A DNA stretch of 64,000 bases from Psychrobacter sp. Ps6 (GCF_022129235.1 NZ_JADQAI010000002.1:310001-374000); one strand, 5' to 3'. Shown: positions 37,987-47,641, counted from the first letter of the stretch. The notes: generated by a model from the letters alone, not told the origin. Numbers and translations: made by a program.

Positions 37987-39630
37987 ATGGAAGAAGTAAA
38001 AGTAGGCAGATTAGGACCTTTTCCACGGGTGAGTAAACCTGTGTTTATTACCTCGTCACTGTTGATCGTTGGATTTATTATTTTCGGTGCGCTTTTCACT
38101 GAAACAGCAGGGGCCGTTTTTAGTTTTTTACAGAATTTCATTACCGATAAGTTCGGTTGGTTATTTATTATCTTAGTGAATACAGCGCTCGGGCTTTGCA
38201 TTTACTTAGGAATGAGTCGCTATGGTGATATTCGTTTAGGCAACCAAACGGAGCGACCGCAGTACAATCTGTTTTCTTGGATTGGTATGTTGTTCTCTGC
38301 TGGTATTGGTATTGGTCTCGTCTATTGGGGTACAGCGGAGCCGTTGTATCACTTTATGGCGCCACCAATGGGCGAGGCCGAAACGGTTGAAGCTGCAAAG
38401 CAAGCGATGAATATCTCATTTATGCATTGGGGTCTACACGCTTGGGGCATTTATACGATTGTGGCACTGTCGTTAGCGTATTTTCATTTTCGCCGCGGTT
38501 TGCCTTTATCGATTCGCTCAACCTTGTATCCTTTACTCGGCAAAAGAATCTATGGTCGCTGGGGGCATACGGTCGATATCTTGGCTGTGTTCGGTACGAT
38601 GTTTGGTGTGGTCACCTCACTTGGGCTTGGAGTGATGCAGATCAATGCTGGACTTGAGAAACTATTTGGCACGCCGAATAGTCTCACTGTACAGTTCGGT
38701 TTGATAGCTTTCATCACAGCACTTGCAGCCGCTTCTGTTATGATGGGTCTGGACAAAGGTATTAAGCGCCTTAGTGATATCAATATCGGTTTTACAATCA
38801 TTTTATTGGTATTTATGGTGGCTTTAGGGCCGACGCTCTTTATCTTTGATAGCTTTATCGAAAATATCGGTAACTATCTGACCGTGATCGTACCTTTGGG
38901 TACGTGGGGCGAGTCTTATAGTGGAACAGATTGGCAAAGTGCTTGGACGATATTTTATTGGGCATGGTGGGTGAGCTGGGCACCATTCGTTGGTATCTTT
39001 ATTGCCCGTATCTCTCGTGGTCGTACCATCCGTGAGTTTACATTTGGGGTGCTATTAATCCCTATGCTTATTTTGTTTTTCTGGTTCACAACTTTTGGTG
39101 GCGTAGCTATTCACATGGAGCTGGCCTCTGCTGTGACAGGTATTAGCCCAGGATTGGTTGAAGCAGTACAAGCAGATACGGGTAGTGCAATCTTTAAGCT
39201 GGTTGAATACTACCCATTAGCTAAACCGATTACGTTAATGATTGTTGTCATGATTATGCTTTGGTTTGTGACTTCATCAGATTCGGCCAGTTTTGTTATT
39301 GACATGCTGACTGCTGGTGGTGATACCAATCCACCAAAGGTCCAGCGTTTGTTTTGGGCAACCACAGAAGGCATTATCGCTGCTATATTGTTAGCGGCTG
39401 GTGGATTGTCTGCTTTGCAGGCAGCTGCCATCGTAGCAGGATTGCCATTTGCTTTAGTGGTTTTTGTCATAATGTATGCGTTGTTGCGGGGCCTTAGCCG
39501 TGACCGTTTGATTCTATATCGAGCGCAGCAAAGCTTTATTACAGATGAATCAGCAGATCATAACTCTGCAGATGAGTTTGTTGATGAGCATTTACTCAAA
39601 GGCCCACCCAAGATTGTTAAGGGTGACTAA
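37987..39630 (+). CDS. BCCT-family betaine/choline/carnitine transporter, first copy
   Basis: 547 residues from ATG 37987 (MEEVKVGRL). About 12 membrane helices. The BCCT signature is present: FSAGIGIGLVYWGTAEPLYHF, and WAWWVSWAPFVGIFIARISRGRTIREF on helix 8 with its substrate-binding tryptophans. The C-terminal tail is acidic (ITDESADHNSADEFVDEHLL). BCCT carriers import quaternary ammonium compounds, with sodium or protons, for osmoprotection or as nutrients. The next gene is a close paralogue in the same orientation. The short tail, without a long basic osmosensory extension, hints at constitutive or substrate-driven rather than BetP-like osmotic activation. Confidence 0.93.
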   Translation: MEEVKVGRLGPFPRVSKPVFITSSLLIVGFIIFGALFTETAGAVFSFLQNFITDKFGWLFIILVNTALGLCIYLGMSRYGDIRLGNQTERPQYNLFSWIGMLFSAGIGIGLVYWGTAEPLYHFMAPPMGEAETVEAAKQAMNISFMHWGLHAWGIYTIVALSLAYFHFRRGLPLSIRSTLYPLLGKRIYGRWGHTVDILAVFGTMFGVVTSLGLGVMQINAGLEKLFGTPNSLTVQFGLIAFITALAAASVMMGLDKGIKRLSDINIGFTIILLVFMVALGPTLFIFDSFIENIGNYLTVIVPLGTWGESYSGTDWQSAWTIFYWAWWVSWAPFVGIFIARISRGRTIREFTFGVLLIPMLILFFWFTTFGGVAIHMELASAVTGISPGLVEAVQADTGSAIFKLVEYYPLAKPITLMIVVMIMLWFVTSSDSASFVIDMLTAGGDTNPPKVQRLFWATTEGIIAAILLAAGGLSALQAAAIVAGLPFALVVFVIMYALLRGLSRDRLILYRAQQSFITDESADHNSADEFVDEHLLKGPPKIVKGD

Positions 39631-39671
39631 GCAGTAAAATCATTATTTTAACCGTTGTTCTAATCGTTAAT

Positions 39672-39707
39672 AAAAGCCCCAATTTATTGTTAAATTGGGG
39701 CTTTTTT
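39672..39707 (+). terminator. Terminator between the two BCCT genes
   Basis: Perfect 15-bp stem AAAAGCCCCAATTTA (39672-39686) and its complement (39691-39705), loop TTGT, then T residues. The two paralogues are therefore separate transcription units. Confidence 0.93.
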
Positions 39708-39873
39708 GTGGAAAATTATCATTCAGATTTATTTAGAAAAAGTGTAGTTTGACTAAAACAATCTTCAAAATGCCGTTACTATTTCTATACATTAGCTACT
39801 ATTTTTTAAGGGCTATATTTGATAAATATCTTATATATTGGTATGGTGGCGCACTTTTTTTGGGGATATACCT

Positions 39874-41526
39874 ATGGAACATGTAAAAGTTGGCCGATTA
39901 GGCCCTTTTCCGCGGGTAAGTAAACCTGTATTTTTGACGTCAGCAATTTTGATACTGGCGTTCATTATTTTTGGTGCTTTATTCAACGAACAAGCAGAAG
40001 TAGTATTTAACCAAGCAAAAGCATTTGTCTCTTTGCGCTTTGGGTGGTTCTTTATTGTCGTGGTCAATTTAACACTGGTCATGAGTATATATATGATATT
40101 TAGCCGCTATGGCGATATCAGACTTGGTCATCAGAATGAGAGGCCAGAGTACAATCTGATCTCTTGGGTTGGTATGTTGTTTTCGGCAGGTATCGGTATT
40201 GGGCTGCTTTATTGGGGCACCGCTGAGCCGTTGTATCATTTCATGGCACCACCATTAGGCGAGGCGGAGACAGTTGCCGCTGCCAAGCAAGCGATGAATA
40301 TCTCGTTCCTACATTATGGTCTACATGTATGGGCGCTATATGGCATGGTTGCGCTATCGCTTGCATATTTTCATTATCGAGTAGGTTTACCACTGGCTAT
40401 TCGTTCGACACTTTATCCAATATTGGGTAAAAAGATCTACGGCGGTTGGGGACATACGGTAGATACGCTCGCCGTATTTGGTACAATGTTTGGGGTAGTG
40501 ACCACGTTAGGTCTTGGTGTCTTGCAGATTAACTCAGGTCTTGAGACGTTATTTGGTATACCCAATAATATTACGGTGCAGATTATTTTGATTGGTCTTA
40601 TTACCATGCTGGCAGGGTTATCTCTGTTTATGGGGTTGGATAAAGGTATCAAGCGTCTAAGTGATACCAATATATTGTTCACTGTGATATTGCTAAGTTT
40701 CGTGATTATCTTTGGGCCTACGCAGTTTATTTTTAACAGCTTCGTAGAAAACATCGGTAACTATTTGCATCAAATCGTACCATTAGGTCTATGGACAGAG
40801 TCTTATAGAGGAGAAGAAAACTGGCAAGCGTCTTGGACGATTTTCTACTGGGCATGGTGGATTAGCTGGTCGCCATTCGTTGGGGTATTCGTTGCACGTA
40901 TCTCTCGTGGCCGTACCATCCGTGAGTTTATATTAGGAGTGCTATTAATTCCTATCACGATACTGTTCTTGTGGTTTACTGCTTTTGGTGGTGCTGCGGT
41001 AAATATGGAGCTGGTGGCAGCAGCAGATCCTAATCTGGTTAGTCCAGGTCTGATAGAAGCTGTCCAAGCGGATACAGGTAGTGCTATTTTTAAGTTGATG
41101 GAGTCTTATCCATTGACGGGTGCAGTCAATTTGCTCATCGTGGTGATGATTGTCCTATGGTTTGTTACCTCATCAGATTCAGCCAGTTTTGTCATCGATA
41201 TGCTGACATCAGGTGGTGATACCAATCCGCCAAAGATCCAGCGCTTATTTTGGGCAGGTTCTGAAGGTGTTATCGCAGCTGTATTACTAGCAGCAGGTGG
41301 TTTAAGTGCATTACAAGCGGCATCGATCGTTTCTGGCTTTCCTTTTGCTATTGTGATCGTCGTGATGATGTACTCTCTACTGCGCGGTCTCAGTCGAGAT
41401 CGCTTAATACTATATCGCAATCAGCAATGGTTCACCACAGAAGAGTCAGCAGAGCATAACTCGGCCAATGAATTCCGTGATGAAGAATTGCTAAAAGGCC
41501 CACCAGCAGTTGAGAAAGATGCTTAA
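39874..41526 (+). CDS. BCCT-family transporter, second copy
   Basis: 550 residues from ATG 39874 (MEHVKVGRL), eight bases after GGGGA. It is a close paralogue of the preceding gene: the first 20 residues, the FSAGIGIGLLYWGTAEPLYHF segment, helix 8 and the acidic tail (EESAEHNSANEF) all align directly. Differences cluster in the periplasmic loops, for example an extra VAAADPNLVSPG stretch near residue 390, which may change substrate preference. Tandem duplication followed by divergence is the simplest explanation. The gene has its own upstream gap (about 165 bp after the first terminator) and its own terminator. Confidence 0.93.
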   Translation: MEHVKVGRLGPFPRVSKPVFLTSAILILAFIIFGALFNEQAEVVFNQAKAFVSLRFGWFFIVVVNLTLVMSIYMIFSRYGDIRLGHQNERPEYNLISWVGMLFSAGIGIGLLYWGTAEPLYHFMAPPLGEAETVAAAKQAMNISFLHYGLHVWALYGMVALSLAYFHYRVGLPLAIRSTLYPILGKKIYGGWGHTVDTLAVFGTMFGVVTTLGLGVLQINSGLETLFGIPNNITVQIILIGLITMLAGLSLFMGLDKGIKRLSDTNILFTVILLSFVIIFGPTQFIFNSFVENIGNYLHQIVPLGLWTESYRGEENWQASWTIFYWAWWISWSPFVGVFVARISRGRTIREFILGVLLIPITILFLWFTAFGGAAVNMELVAAADPNLVSPGLIEAVQADTGSAIFKLMESYPLTGAVNLLIVVMIVLWFVTSSDSASFVIDMLTSGGDTNPPKIQRLFWAGSEGVIAAVLLAAGGLSALQAASIVSGFPFAIVIVVMMYSLLRGLSRDRLILYRNQQWFTTEESAEHNSANEFRDEELLKGPPAVEKDA

Positions 41527-41551
41527 GCTTTAGAGTTTATTTTCTAGCTAC

Positions 41552-41587
41552 AAAAACACCCAGCTTGTCATAAGCTGGGTGTTTTTT
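41552..41587. terminator. Bidirectional terminator after the second BCCT gene
   Basis: Perfect 15-bp stem AAAAACACCCAGCTT (41552-41566) and AAGCTGGGTGTTTTT (41572-41586), loop GTCAT. It lies between convergent genes. Confidence 0.93.
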
Positions 41588-41630
41588 ATGAATACTCAAA
41601 ATATGTTTGGTAGTAAAAAAGCTTTATAGG

Positions 41631-41972
41631 TTAACTACATTCGCCTTTTGTATAACCGATGGCCTCAGGTATATTGCAGGCTGAACAAGCATTACCAGCA
41701 GTACGGTAGCTTATTACTGAGCCAACTGTCGTTTTTACACAGACAGGGTCATATTGCATGGTACACATGGTGCTCTCAGAGTGAGAGGTTGGACATTGGG
41801 TCAGCGTGTTTTCAAGCATTTGGCTATTATTGTTCGTGCTTGATTGAGCATGCACAGTAGTGGGCGTAGCTGTATTAAGTGTAGAGCTACAAGCTGTCAA
41901 TGCAAGTACCAATGACAATATAAGTGATGATGGTTTCAGTACCGAAAGTCGTTTGGATAGATTTTTTTGCAT
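41631..41972 (-). CDS. Kazal-like lipoprotein
   Basis: 113 residues. The signal ends in a lipobox (LVLALTACSS, lipidated Cys), and a Ser/Thr/Asn-rich linker follows to about residue 55. The C-terminal part is cysteine-rich: CTMQYDPVCVKTTVGSVISY and then NACSACN with a terminal GYTKGEC. The PVC and Y..A.NAC..C spacing follows the Kazal serine-protease-inhibitor fold, a domain uncommon but known in bacteria. With no charged sorting residue evident, an outer-membrane location is likely. Whether it inhibits proteases or only has the fold is unknown. It is a single-gene unit, convergent with the second BCCT gene and sharing its terminator. Confidence 0.72.
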   Translation of the reverse strand: MQKNLSKRLSVLKPSSLILSLVLALTACSSTLNTATPTTVHAQSSTNNNSQMLENTLTQCPTSHSESTMCTMQYDPVCVKTTVGSVISYRTAGNACSACNIPEAIGYTKGECS

Positions 41973-42098
41973 GATTACATTTCCTTAATAATGGCGTTCG
42001 ATAGCGTCCTGCTATCGCTCGTGAGCGTTATTGTGATATTGGTAAAGCGCTTAAAACATTATAATATTTAATCGATGGCTGTCTACTCAATCATTTTG

Positions 42099-42138
42099 CA
42101 CAAAAAACCCAAGCTTAATTTAGCTTGGGTTTTTTGTG
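42099..42138 (-). terminator. Terminator after the DUF3144 gene
   Basis: Perfect 17-bp stem CACAAAAAACCCAAGCT (42099-42115) and its complement (42122-42138), 6-nt loop. It ends the metK-DUF3144 unit on the minus strand. Confidence 0.9.
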
Positions 42139-42191
42139 TACTTTATTTGCTACTCTCTTAATAAGAGAGCATCTAAACGGGCGAGATTGGC

Positions 42192-42551
42192 TTATTCAGC
42201 TGGTTTGTCGTCTTGGTTTAGCTGCACGTATTTATCAAAGTTCTGTGCATAATCTGTCAAGTTGTCGCTTAACATCTGGCGATACTGTTTGACATAAAAC
42301 TCGACGATATCGTCTTTTTCTTTGGCAAAATCATCGCCTTTCACGAAGCCAATCGAGGCAACAGAGGCGCTATAGCGTGCGGCAGCATACAACAAAGAAG
42401 CACCTACTTGTCCTGAATGGGCATCAGGGCCTAGCTGACTATTGGCGACACCGATGATAGCATCAGCACGTTGGTAAAATGCCTGCATTTCAGGGGTGAT
42501 TTCAATGCTTGCATCCACATTGTTGTCTTGAGTGTTGCTGTCTTGAGACAT
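42192..42551 (-). CDS. DUF3144 protein
   Basis: 119 residues, small, acidic and soluble. The core FYQRADAIIGVANSQLGPDAHSGQVGASLLYAAARYSAS and the helix FYVKQYRQMLSDNLTDYAQNFDKYV match DUF3144, a proteobacterial family without a known activity. There is no signal, metal-binding motif or membrane segment. It is predicted all-helical. It follows metK by 75 bp on the same strand and precedes a strong terminator, so the two are likely co-transcribed. Confidence 0.82.
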   Translation of the reverse strand: MSQDSNTQDNNVDASIEITPEMQAFYQRADAIIGVANSQLGPDAHSGQVGASLLYAAARYSASVASIGFVKGDDFAKEKDDIVEFYVKQYRQMLSDNLTDYAQNFDKYVQLNQDDKPAE

Positions 42552-42626
42552 AAGCTGCTCCTAATAATAAGTGTCGATAATTTTAGTATATAAAGACGGT
42601 TTGTAAATGATTCAACGTAATGACTC

Positions 42627-43793
42627 TTATAAACCAGCGTCTGCTTTTAAGATATCAGCTTTGTCTGTTTTTTCCCACGTAAAGGCAGTTTCTGAGCCTT
42701 GACGACCAAAATGTCCAAAGGTAGCCGTCTGCTGATACATTGGTTGCAACAGGTTCAGCATACGAGTGATGCCATAAGGACGCAAATCAAAGTGAGTACG
42801 AATCAGGCGAATGATCTCATCGTTACTGATTTTGCTCGTACCAAAGGTGTTGACAGAGATAGACGTTGGCTCAGCGACACCAATTGCGTAGCTCACTTGT
42901 ACTTCACAGCGATCAGCAAGACCTGCTGCGACGATGTTTTTGGCCACATAACGTACGGCATAAGCAGCACTGCGATCTACTTTTGAAGGATCTTTACCAC
43001 TGAATGCGCCGCCACCATGACGCGCCATACCGCCGTAAGTATCAACGATGATTTTACGACCCGTCAAACCTGCATCACCAACTGGACCGCCAATGACGAA
43101 CTTACCTGTTGGATTGATATGGTAGCGTGTACCAGCATGTAATAGGTCAGCCGGTAGCACTTGCTTGATGATAGACTCCATGATCGCTTCTTGCAGATCT
43201 GACTGCGAGATGCTTGGATCATGCTGCGTCGATAGGACAACGGCATCAATTGCAGATGGTGTATTACCTTCATATTTTAGAGTTACTTGCGCTTTGGCAT
43301 CAGGACGGAGCCAAGGCAGCTCGCCTGCACGGCGCAGCTCAGACTGACGCTCCATCAAACGATGGGCATATTCAATAGGGGCTGGCATCAATACATCAGT
43401 TTCATTGCTGGCGTAACCAAACATTAAACCTTGATCGCCTGCACCTTGCTCCTCAGGGTCATGACGATCGACACCTTGAGCAATTTCAGGAGACTGCTTA
43501 CCCAGCATATTGATAACGGCACAAGTCTCGCCATCAAAACCCAAATCTGAGTGGTGATAACCAATGCCATTGACCGTATCGCGTACCAGACGCTCTAAAT
43601 CGATATTGGCGGTAGTGGTAATTTCACCTGCAAGTATGACCGCGCCTGTTTTCACCAAGGTTTCGCAGGCCACACGTGCATGCAAATCTTCACGTAAGAT
43701 AGCATCAAGGATAGCGTCTGATATTTGATCAGCCATTTTATCGGGATGGCCTTCGCTCACAGATTCTGAGGTAAATAAGTTGTATTCACGCAT
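42627..43793 (-). CDS. metK: S-adenosylmethionine synthase
   Basis: 388 residues, full length. Family motifs include [24 protein letters not shown] at the start, [12 protein letters not shown] in the ATP/methionine site, and [19 protein letters not shown] with the phosphate-binding lysines. It makes SAM from methionine and ATP in the cytoplasm. The radical SAM enzyme at 15.7-17.0 kb and the methyltransferases of the cell depend on it. No SAM riboswitch-like structure is evident in the 160 bp upstream. DUF3144 follows in the same unit. Confidence 0.98.
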   Translation of the reverse strand: MREYNLFTSESVSEGHPDKMADQISDAILDAILREDLHARVACETLVKTGAVILAGEITTTANIDLERLVRDTVNGIGYHHSDLGFDGETCAVINMLGKQSPEIAQGVDRHDPEEQGAGDQGLMFGYASNETDVLMPAPIEYAHRLMERQSELRRAGELPWLRPDAKAQVTLKYEGNTPSAIDAVVLSTQHDPSISQSDLQEAIMESIIKQVLPADLLHAGTRYHINPTGKFVIGGPVGDAGLTGRKIIVDTYGGMARHGGGAFSGKDPSKVDRSAAYAVRYVAKNIVAAGLADRCEVQVSYAIGVAEPTSISVNTFGTSKISNDEIIRLIRTHFDLRPYGITRMLNLLQPMYQQTATFGHFGRQGSETAFTWEKTDKADILKADAGL

Positions 43794-43954
43794 AATGGGG
43801 TCGCTTAATTGCAGGGACTGTAGTTGACAAACTCAGTCATTATTAAATGTATAAAAAATAAAAGACGAAAACGAATCAAAAAATTAGCATATTTTACCGT
43901 GTATCGAGGCAAAACTCTAGCAATGGATGGTGTTATGAGGTAACTGGTTATGGA

Positions 43955-44551
43955 TTAAGGGCGGTAGAAGTCATCAATATGACTATTTTTTTGCCAACGG
44001 AATTCAGTGTGTTGTGCAACTTGATGGGCTGTATCGACGCCATGTCTATCAGCGATAAAACCAAGTGCCATATCCATGCCTGCACTAACCCCCGATGAGG
44101 TATAAAACTTACCATCGACCACCCAGCGTGCTTGCTTGACCCAATCAACTTGATTCGACTGAGAAACCACCCATTGCCATGCCAGTTTATTAGAAGTGGC
44201 CTGGTTGCCATCTAATACACCACTTTTTGCCAACAAAGCGCTACCAGTACAGACGCTCAGTACCCAATCAGCCTGATCAGCGAGGATTGTGAGCGTTTGC
44301 AAAAAAGAGAGGTCATAGACTAGCTGGCGCGTACCAAATCCACCTGGCACTAAGACAATATTCGTTTCATACGCTAACGCTGCGGTTGCAGTCGTTTGCA
44401 TCGCCACGCCATGCTTGCTGTGAATAACACCACCAACCATCGAGGCAAACTGAATGCGATAATGCTCAGGCAAGCTCCCAAACATCTCAACTGGTCCGAA
44501 TAAATCTAAGGTTTCAAAATCGTCAAACACTAGCGCAGTAATCGTATGCAT
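43955..44551 (-). CDS. DJ-1/PfpI superfamily protein
   Basis: 198 residues, a single class I glutamine-amidotransferase-like domain. The nucleophile elbow is VLSVCTGSALLAKSG, the acidic residue sits in FDDFETLDLFGPVEMF, and GVSAGMDMALGFI follows. The layout (no HTH, about 200 residues) fits isonitrile hydratase-like or stand-alone ThiJ/PfpI proteins. It differs from the GlxA-type regulator at 56.7 kb, which has the same domain fused to an AraC DNA-binding part. Substrate unknown. It is probably monocistronic on the minus strand. Confidence 0.82.
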   Translation of the reverse strand: MHTITALVFDDFETLDLFGPVEMFGSLPEHYRIQFASMVGGVIHSKHGVAMQTTATAALAYETNIVLVPGGFGTRQLVYDLSFLQTLTILADQADWVLSVCTGSALLAKSGVLDGNQATSNKLAWQWVVSQSNQVDWVKQARWVVDGKFYTSSGVSAGMDMALGFIADRHGVDTAHQVAQHTEFRWQKNSHIDDFYRP

Positions 44552-44710
44552 GTGGCATCCTTATTTGAAAGTATTTTTTATAAAGACAAGCCATCACGTT
44601 AAGGTCGCCTTGTCATTACAGCATCAACGCTCTATCTGTTCATAAAACCAAAACACACATTACTCAAATGCTAAGCAGTCAATACTCAAACAGCAAATCG
44701 CCTGTGCTTA

Positions 44711-45406
44711 TTATAATTCTAAAAACGTCGCCTTGTCTTTAAACATACATTCTTCATAAACGGGGCAAGCGCCGCATTGTGGCGTACGTGCTTGGCAGGT
44801 ATAACGCCCGTGCAAAATAAGGTAATGATGCGCATCAACGATAAAGTCATCGGGTATACGCTCGACCAGTTTGTTTTCGACGATAAGTACGTTTTTACCA
44901 GTGGCGAGCCCAGTACGATTGCCCACGCGGAAAATATGGGTGTCGACCGCCATGGTTGGCTGACCAAAGGCAGTATTCAACACTACGTTGGCGGTTTTAC
45001 GCCCCACACCAGCCAATGATTCTAGGTCTTTGCGGTTGTCAGGGACGGTACTATCAAATTTCTCAATCAAATCGCGGCAGGTTTTGATGACATTTTTGGC
45101 TTTTGCATTATATAAGCCAATATTTTTGATATACGATTTGAGGCCTTCTTCACCCAGTGCCAGTATGGCTTCAGGCGTGTTCGCCACGGGGTACAACTGC
45201 TGGGTAGCAATATTGACGCTCACATCAGTCGCTTGTGCAGATAAGATAACCGCGATGAGTAGCTCAAAATTACTACCATAATTGAGCTCGGTGACAGGCT
45301 CATCAATCGTCGCTGCCAACTTTTCGAAAAATGGACGTACATCGCGATTGGGCATTCTTCTAGAGGGCGGTGTATCGGCTGTTTTATGTTTGACCGTTTT
45401 ACTCAT
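44711..45406 (-). CDS. nth: Endonuclease III
   Basis: 231 residues. The helix-hairpin-helix contains the catalytic K137 (LAGVGRKTANVVL), and D155 is in AVDTHIFRVGNR. The C-terminal [4Fe-4S] loop is C204, C211, C214 and C220 with the standard C-x6-C-x2-C-x5-C spacing. It removes oxidised pyrimidines from DNA and nicks the abasic site. The start could be ATG 45406 or ATG 45355 (MPNRDVRPFF); neither has a strong ribosome site, and the first 17 residues are not conserved in character. It lies 91 bp after the RsxB-like gene, the same neighbourhood as the E. coli rsx-nth operon. Confidence 0.95.
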   Translation of the reverse strand: MSKTVKHKTADTPPSRRMPNRDVRPFFEKLAATIDEPVTELNYGSNFELLIAVILSAQATDVSVNIATQQLYPVANTPEAILALGEEGLKSYIKNIGLYNAKAKNVIKTCRDLIEKFDSTVPDNRKDLESLAGVGRKTANVVLNTAFGQPTMAVDTHIFRVGNRTGLATGKNVLIVENKLVERIPDDFIVDAHHYLILHGRYTCQARTPQCGACPVYEECMFKDKATFLEL

Positions 45407-45497
45407 GGTGTTTTAACTATTATTTTAGTGAGTGATGTTGCAAAATTATATGCTAGCGATGGCATTTATATGAGTTATTAAAGTATCAATCACGTAA

Positions 45498-46385
45498 TCA
45501 AAGCGTTACTTGTAATGATTCGAGCTCTGCTTGCAAGCCTTCAAGCTCCATTTGTTTTTTATCATTGGCGCGCACGCTGAGCTGCTTTTCTAGTTTTTTG
45601 ATTTTGGTACGTAGTTTAGCCGCTGCAATGGTATTCTTTGCTTGTGCTTCGCTGATATTTAGCGATTGGCTCGCTGCATTGTTGAGCTTGGCCTCTACCA
45701 TGCTGACCACAGGTTTGCTATTGCTGGTATCAGCCAATTGTTCTGTCACGCGTTTAAGATGCGTGTGGTAGCGCTGTCTTAAATCTTCTTGTTCAGCTAC
45801 TCGCTCAGGAGGAGAAAGCTCGCGCTCAACGACGACCAAGTCGATACAATCAACAGGGCAGGGTGCGATACATAGCTCACAGCCTGTGCACAAATCGGTA
45901 AAAATCGTATGCATGTGTTTGCCAGTACCGACGATAGCATCCACTGGACAAGCCGGAATACATTTGGTGCAGCCGATACAGTCGTCTTCACGAATTACAG
46001 CACGAACCTCTGTTGGACGTCCTGATGTCATGTCTATCGGCCATTGTGATGGCGCGGCTGTTAGATGAGTATCTATCCCAATTGTTTGAGCAATCGCATC
46101 AGTCACGGGTTGACCGCCAGGCACACATTTATTGTATGGCTCACCCTCTAATACGATAGCAGCTGCATATGGCAAGCAACCATCTGGATGCTCACAAAGT
46201 CCGCATTGCGTTTGCGGTAGACAAGCATCAACGCGTGCAATTTTTTCTTGTACATCATTTGCCAGAGTGTCAATGTGCAGCGACTTAAACAATATCGGTA
46301 AGTCTGCCAAGCGTGTCTGTTCACTACTTTGAGGATGGGTGTCGGTTTGGGACATGGTATTACTGGCCTTAGTATCGGTCATCAT
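45498..46385 (-). CDS. rsxB: RsxB/RnfB-like iron-sulfur protein without membrane anchor
   Basis: 295 residues. The N-terminal cluster region has C55, C61, C64, C70 and C87 in the LPQTQCGLCEHPDGC and NKCVPGG contexts of RnfB. Two ferredoxin motifs follow: C136-x2-C139-x2-C142-x3-C146 and C166-x2-C169-x2-C172-x3-C176. E. coli RsxB has an N-terminal membrane helix; here residues 1-45 are hydrophilic, so the protein looks soluble. The last 45 or so residues (about 250-295) form a charged coiled coil absent from RsxB. No rsxA, C, D, G or E gene is next to it. It may be an electron carrier independent of the Rsx pump, perhaps toward the neighbouring Nth cluster (inference). Confidence 0.82.
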   Translation of the reverse strand: MMTDTKASNTMSQTDTHPQSSEQTRLADLPILFKSLHIDTLANDVQEKIARVDACLPQTQCGLCEHPDGCLPYAAAIVLEGEPYNKCVPGGQPVTDAIAQTIGIDTHLTAAPSQWPIDMTSGRPTEVRAVIREDDCIGCTKCIPACPVDAIVGTGKHMHTIFTDLCTGCELCIAPCPVDCIDLVVVERELSPPERVAEQEDLRQRYHTHLKRVTEQLADTSNSKPVVSMVEAKLNNAASQSLNISEAQAKNTIAAAKLRTKIKKLEKQLSVRANDKKQMELEGLQAELESLQVTL

Positions 46386-46657
46386 TAGCGATTGTCACTT
46401 ATGTCTGTAAGTGGCTAGGTAGATAAGTGACTATTCATTGCATGTTTTATAGGCAAATTATGGGTCTTTATACTGACGTTCTATGTCAAATGGTCAATGA
46501 CCCAGACGTGTTGATCGCTGTTGCGCTGCGAAGATTAACACATTTAAAGCCGTAAAACATCAGGGTCAAAAACCTAGTTAAAACGTTAAAGTATAAGTAT
46601 AAGAGCAATGATATCGTGATGCATTTATTCTGGAAACAATGAGCGCTTTCGGAATGT

Positions 46658-47548
46658 CTACTTACCAAAACGCTTAAGGATAAAATCAATCAATAGATGC
46701 ATGCGATGCGGCATGTTATCACGGTCGCGATAAAGCATCTGGCAGCCTCTAGGTTGGTTATTCCAATCAGGCAATACTTGTTGCAAACCACCTAATGTGA
46801 TCAAAGGCTGTGCATCATAATCGGGGATGAAACCCAGACCGATACCATCCGCAATAGCCCTCGTTAGTAAACTAATATTATCAACTTTTAGACGTATATT
46901 GTTTGTTGGCTGATGCGTCTGTACCTCGCCCGTTGTACGATGCTGTAGATGCCAAGTAGACATAGGGGTGCACAATACCGTAGGGTAGCCTGCTAAATCA
47001 TTGGGCGCTTGGATACCAGAGACATCGATATCGCTGGCTGCACAAATGATAAAGCGAATATTGGTCAGCTGCCGCCCAATCCAGTGATCGGCACTGTGTT
47101 CACCAATGCGAAAAGCGATATCAATAGCTTGCGCGTCGATATCAATGGTTTGGTTGGACAGACGCAAATCTAAATGGATATCTGGATATTGCTTTAAAAA
47201 AGCATTGAAATGCGGCGCTAAAATATCACTACCAAAATTGACAGGGGCGCTGATTCTGATTGTACCTTTGGCCTCATTTTTATCTTGTAGTAAGCAAAAC
47301 GCAATGTTTTCTAATTCATCAAACAGATGGGCGCTGCTTTTATAATACTGTTGCCCTGCATGGGTCAATTGTACACGGTGCGCGTCGCGATTAAGCAACC
47401 TAAGTGCCAGATCTGCTTCTAGTTTGGCAACGCGGCGACTCAATGTCGATAGGGGCATATCAAGCATTATAGAGGCTTGGCGAAAGCTGCCGTAGCGGAC
47501 AACCGCGCAAAAACTGCGCATGTCATCGAGGGAGTAGTTAAATTTCAT
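46658..47548 (-). CDS. LysR-type transcriptional regulator
   Basis: 296 residues. The N-terminal winged HTH is MRSFCAVVRYGSFRQASIMLDMPLSTLSRRVAKLE. A substrate-binding domain from about residue 90 contains KGTIRISAPVNFGSDILAPHF and the second subdomain GIGLGFIPDYDAQPLI. It is divergent from an EamA/DMT exporter gene with a 93-bp gap, the usual layout for a regulator controlling its neighbour. The likely inducer would be a substrate of that exporter, but nothing in the sequence names it. Confidence 0.9.
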   Translation of the reverse strand: MKFNYSLDDMRSFCAVVRYGSFRQASIMLDMPLSTLSRRVAKLEADLALRLLNRDAHRVQLTHAGQQYYKSSAHLFDELENIAFCLLQDKNEAKGTIRISAPVNFGSDILAPHFNAFLKQYPDIHLDLRLSNQTIDIDAQAIDIAFRIGEHSADHWIGRQLTNIRFIICAASDIDVSGIQAPNDLAGYPTVLCTPMSTWHLQHRTTGEVQTHQPTNNIRLKVDNISLLTRAIADGIGLGFIPDYDAQPLITLGGLQQVLPDWNNQPRGCQMLYRDRDNMPHRMHLLIDFILKRFGK

Positions 47549-47641
47549 ATTCGGAATCTATGCTCTCGTTATTGCTTGTTTATACCGTATTTAAAATATA
47601 TACACTGGTGGTTATCTTTTCGCAAGTTTTTTGGATGTAAT

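Noticed and set aside
42099..42138. Small RNA or riboswitch reading of the 17-bp stem
   Set aside because: A simple stem with A and T runs at a gene end is fully explained as a terminator.
47477..47641. Upstream extension of the EamA transporter
   Set aside because: It would overlap the LysR gene on the other strand and adds non-hydrophobic residues before the first membrane helix.
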